Assembly: GCA_937877685.1 (NCBI GenBank)
Contig: CALFGU010000068.1
Location: forward strand, 1-7,473
Direction of reading: 5' to 3'
DNA from: an uncultured Prevotella sp.
GTDB taxonomy: Bacteria > Bacteroidota > Bacteroidia > Bacteroidales > Bacteroidaceae
Length of the DNA stretch: 7,473 nucleotides
Positions 5,823-7,473 of the stretch are shown piece after piece; the stretch's first letter is position 1; the number at the start of each line of letters is the position of its first letter. Under the pieces are notes generated by a model that had not been told where the DNA came from, ran no database searches, and worked only from the letters and a program-made list of their open reading frames with translations. Both the position numbers and the translations under genes were made by a program.

Positions 5823-5864
5823 CGCTCTTAACGAAGTTATTTAAAGAAAACCAACTTCCACACT

Positions 5865-7473
5865 ATGAAATACCGATTCACCCTACTCCTACTTGCATTC
5901 TTGGCATTCGTAATGCCCACGCAAGCTGCAGGAAAGGACAAAACCATTACGCAATCAGGACTGTTCACCGTCACTCAAAAGGGCGACAACTATTTCTTTG
6001 AAATTCCCGATTCGCTCGTTGGTCGACTTTTCCTTGCTACCGTTCGCTTTACCCAAACTCCAGCAAACGCCGCAAAATATGGTGGCGAACAGGCAAACCA
6101 ACAATCTGTTTATTGGGAAAAAGCCCCTGGAAACCGACTCTTGCTCAAGGCAAATATGTTTTTTGCCGCAACTGACTCTACGGATAACATCAACCGCTCC
6201 GTGATGGTGGCATCTTCCGACCCCATTATTGGTTCGTTTGATATTTTAGATGTTACCAGGGATGGTTATCTCATTAAGGTGAATTCCTTCTTTGAAGATG
6301 ATGATGTGGCGCTCGGATTAACGCGCAATCTCAAATCAACGTTAGGAATTTCCAGTCAGCAACGCGACCTTTCCTATATTGAAAGCATCAAGACGTTCCC
6401 TAACAACACCGAGGTACGCCTCATCAAAACGTACTATGCCTCAGGGGGAAGTCTTGGCGCACAACGCACGGGCAATGCCACTTTTGGTTTAAACATTTCC
6501 TTTGTGCTTCTTCCCAAAGAACCCATGCGCCAACGCCTTTTCGACCCTCGTGTGGGATACTTCGCCAATCGTTGCGTGCCCTTTACGGACGACCAGCAAA
6601 CGGTTAGCACACAAACGTTCATCACACGCTATCGCCTCGAACCCAAGGACTCACTTGCGGCCGACTCTATGCGTCGCGGATTCCTTGTTGAACCCAAGAA
6701 ACCCATCGTTTACTACATCGACCCCGCCACTCCCAAGCAATGGATTCCCTACCTCATTCAGGGCGTAAACGATTGGCAAGTGGCCTTCGAAAAAGCAGGT
6801 TTCAAGAACGCCATTATCGGTAAGGAATGGCCCAATGACCCCAACATGTCGCTCGAAGACGCACGCTTTAGCGTCATCCGCTACCTCGCGTCAAACATTG
6901 AGAATGCCTACGGACCTAATGTTCATGACCCTCGTTCGGGAGAGATTATCGAGAGCCACGTATGCTGGTACCACAACGTGATGACCTTACTCCACGACTG
7001 GTATATGATTCAAGCGGGCACACTTGACGAAGCCGCACGCAAGATGAAGTTTGACACCGAACTCATGGGCGAACTCATCCGCTTCGTGTCCAGTCATGAG
7101 GTGGGACACTCCATGGGTTTGCGCCACAATTTCGGAGCCTCAAGCCTCTCGCCCGTAGATAGCCTTCGCAATAAGGAATGGGTGGAAAAGCATGGGCACA
7201 CCGCTTCCATCATGGACTATGCGCGCTTCAACTATGTGGCTCAACCCGAAGATAGCATCTCACGCAAGGGACTCTTCCCCAGAATCAACGATTACGATAT
7301 CTGGGCGATCCAATGGGGTTACACACCCATGTTTGACGCTTACGATACCGAGAGCGACCATTGGGAACTTGAGAAACTCGTTCAGGCAAACCTTCCACAC
7401 AATCCCCGACTCTGGTTTGGTGATGGCGAAACAAACAAGACCAATGACCCCCGTTGTCAGACGGAAGACCTTG
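5865..7473 (+). CDS. Secreted zinc metalloprotease of the DUF5117/DUF4953 type, C-terminus beyond window
   Basis: This is a predicted exported metzincin-like zinc protease. The reading frame from the ATG at 5865 stays open for 536 codons to the window edge; homologues are usually around 800 residues or more, so a large C-terminal part is missing. Residues 1-22 are a signal peptide (basic start, hydrophobic 5-17, TQAA near the cleavage site) without a lipobox, so the product probably reaches the periplasm or beyond. The region up to about 265 resembles the DUF5118 and DUF5117 domains, and the catalytic domain follows. The zinc site HEVGHSMGLRH has ligands His411, His415 and His421 with catalytic Glu412. 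The Met-turn SIMDYARF places Met450 29 residues after the third His, as in metzincins. Its substrate is unknown. It follows the helical gene by 42 bp and may share a transcript with it. The domain names are from memory. Confidence 0.9.
   Translation, partial: MKYRFTLLLLAFLAFVMPTQAAGKDKTITQSGLFTVTQKGDNYFFEIPDSLVGRLFLATVRFTQTPANAAKYGGEQANQQSVYWEKAPGNRLLLKANMFFAATDSTDNINRSVMVASSDPIIGSFDILDVTRDGYLIKVNSFFEDDDVALGLTRNLKSTLGISSQQRDLSYIESIKTFPNNTEVRLIKTYYASGGSLGAQRTGNATFGLNISFVLLPKEPMRQRLFDPRVGYFANRCVPFTDDQQTVSTQTFITRYRLEPKDSLAADSMRRGFLVEPKKPIVYYIDPATPKQWIPYLIQGVNDWQVAFEKAGFKNAIIGKEWPNDPNMSLEDARFSVIRYLASNIENAYGPNVHDPRSGEIIESHVCWYHNVMTLLHDWYMIQAGTLDEAARKMKFDTELMGELIRFVSSHEVGHSMGLRHNFGASSLSPVDSLRNKEWVEKHGHTASIMDYARFNYVAQPEDSISRKGLFPRINDYDIWAIQWGYTPMFDAYDTESDHWELEKLVQANLPHNPRLWFGDGETNKTNDPRCQTEDL

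Noticed and set aside
5823..5864. Promoter or terminator before the protease gene
   Set aside because: I found no TAnnTTTG box and no convincing hairpin in this 42-bp gap.

Overview
The window looks like a chromosomal housekeeping segment from a member of the Bacteroidota, probably Bacteroidales and perhaps the Prevotella group. The evidence is: the PheS sequence style; a lipoprotein that resembles Bacteroidota-restricted families; a secreted metalloprotease of the DUF5117/DUF4953 type common in that phylum; the near absence of Shine-Dalgarno sequences before the start codons; and two TAnnTTTG(C) promoter boxes. The genus is inference. I see no mobile element, tRNA, rRNA or CRISPR array.

Layout. 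At the left edge, on the minus strand, is the N-terminal part of pheS (430 down to 1, cut by the window edge). Positions 431-723 are a divergent intergenic region. It holds an unusual 112-bp array of sixteen in-phase 7-bp units, then candidate promoters facing both ways. Five complete genes and one partial gene follow, all on the plus strand: a lipoprotein with two internal domain copies (724-1545), murB for peptidoglycan precursor synthesis (1658-2665), a PhnP-like metallo-beta-lactamase-fold hydrolase (2801-3634), the RNA m5U methyltransferase rlmD/rumA (3668-5089), an unrecognised helical protein (5133-5822), and a secreted metzincin-type zinc protease cut by the right edge (5865-7473).

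The last four genes are 33-43 bp apart and may be co-transcribed. The genes before them have 112-136 bp gaps. The genes do not form one obvious pathway: cell-wall synthesis, rRNA modification, tRNA charging and envelope or secreted proteins sit side by side, as is usual for a core chromosomal region.

The most unusual content is between genes. Three successive intergenic regions each carry a different periodic repeat: 7-bp units before pheS and the lipoprotein gene, 24-bp units with an inverted arm before murB, and 21-bp AT-rich units followed by a perfect 7-bp hairpin before the hydrolase gene. The short gaps further right have no tandem repeats, although a small palindrome overlaps the rlmD start codon. 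I found no new multi-gene system; the candidates for something undescribed are these repeat arrays and the 229-residue orphan protein.
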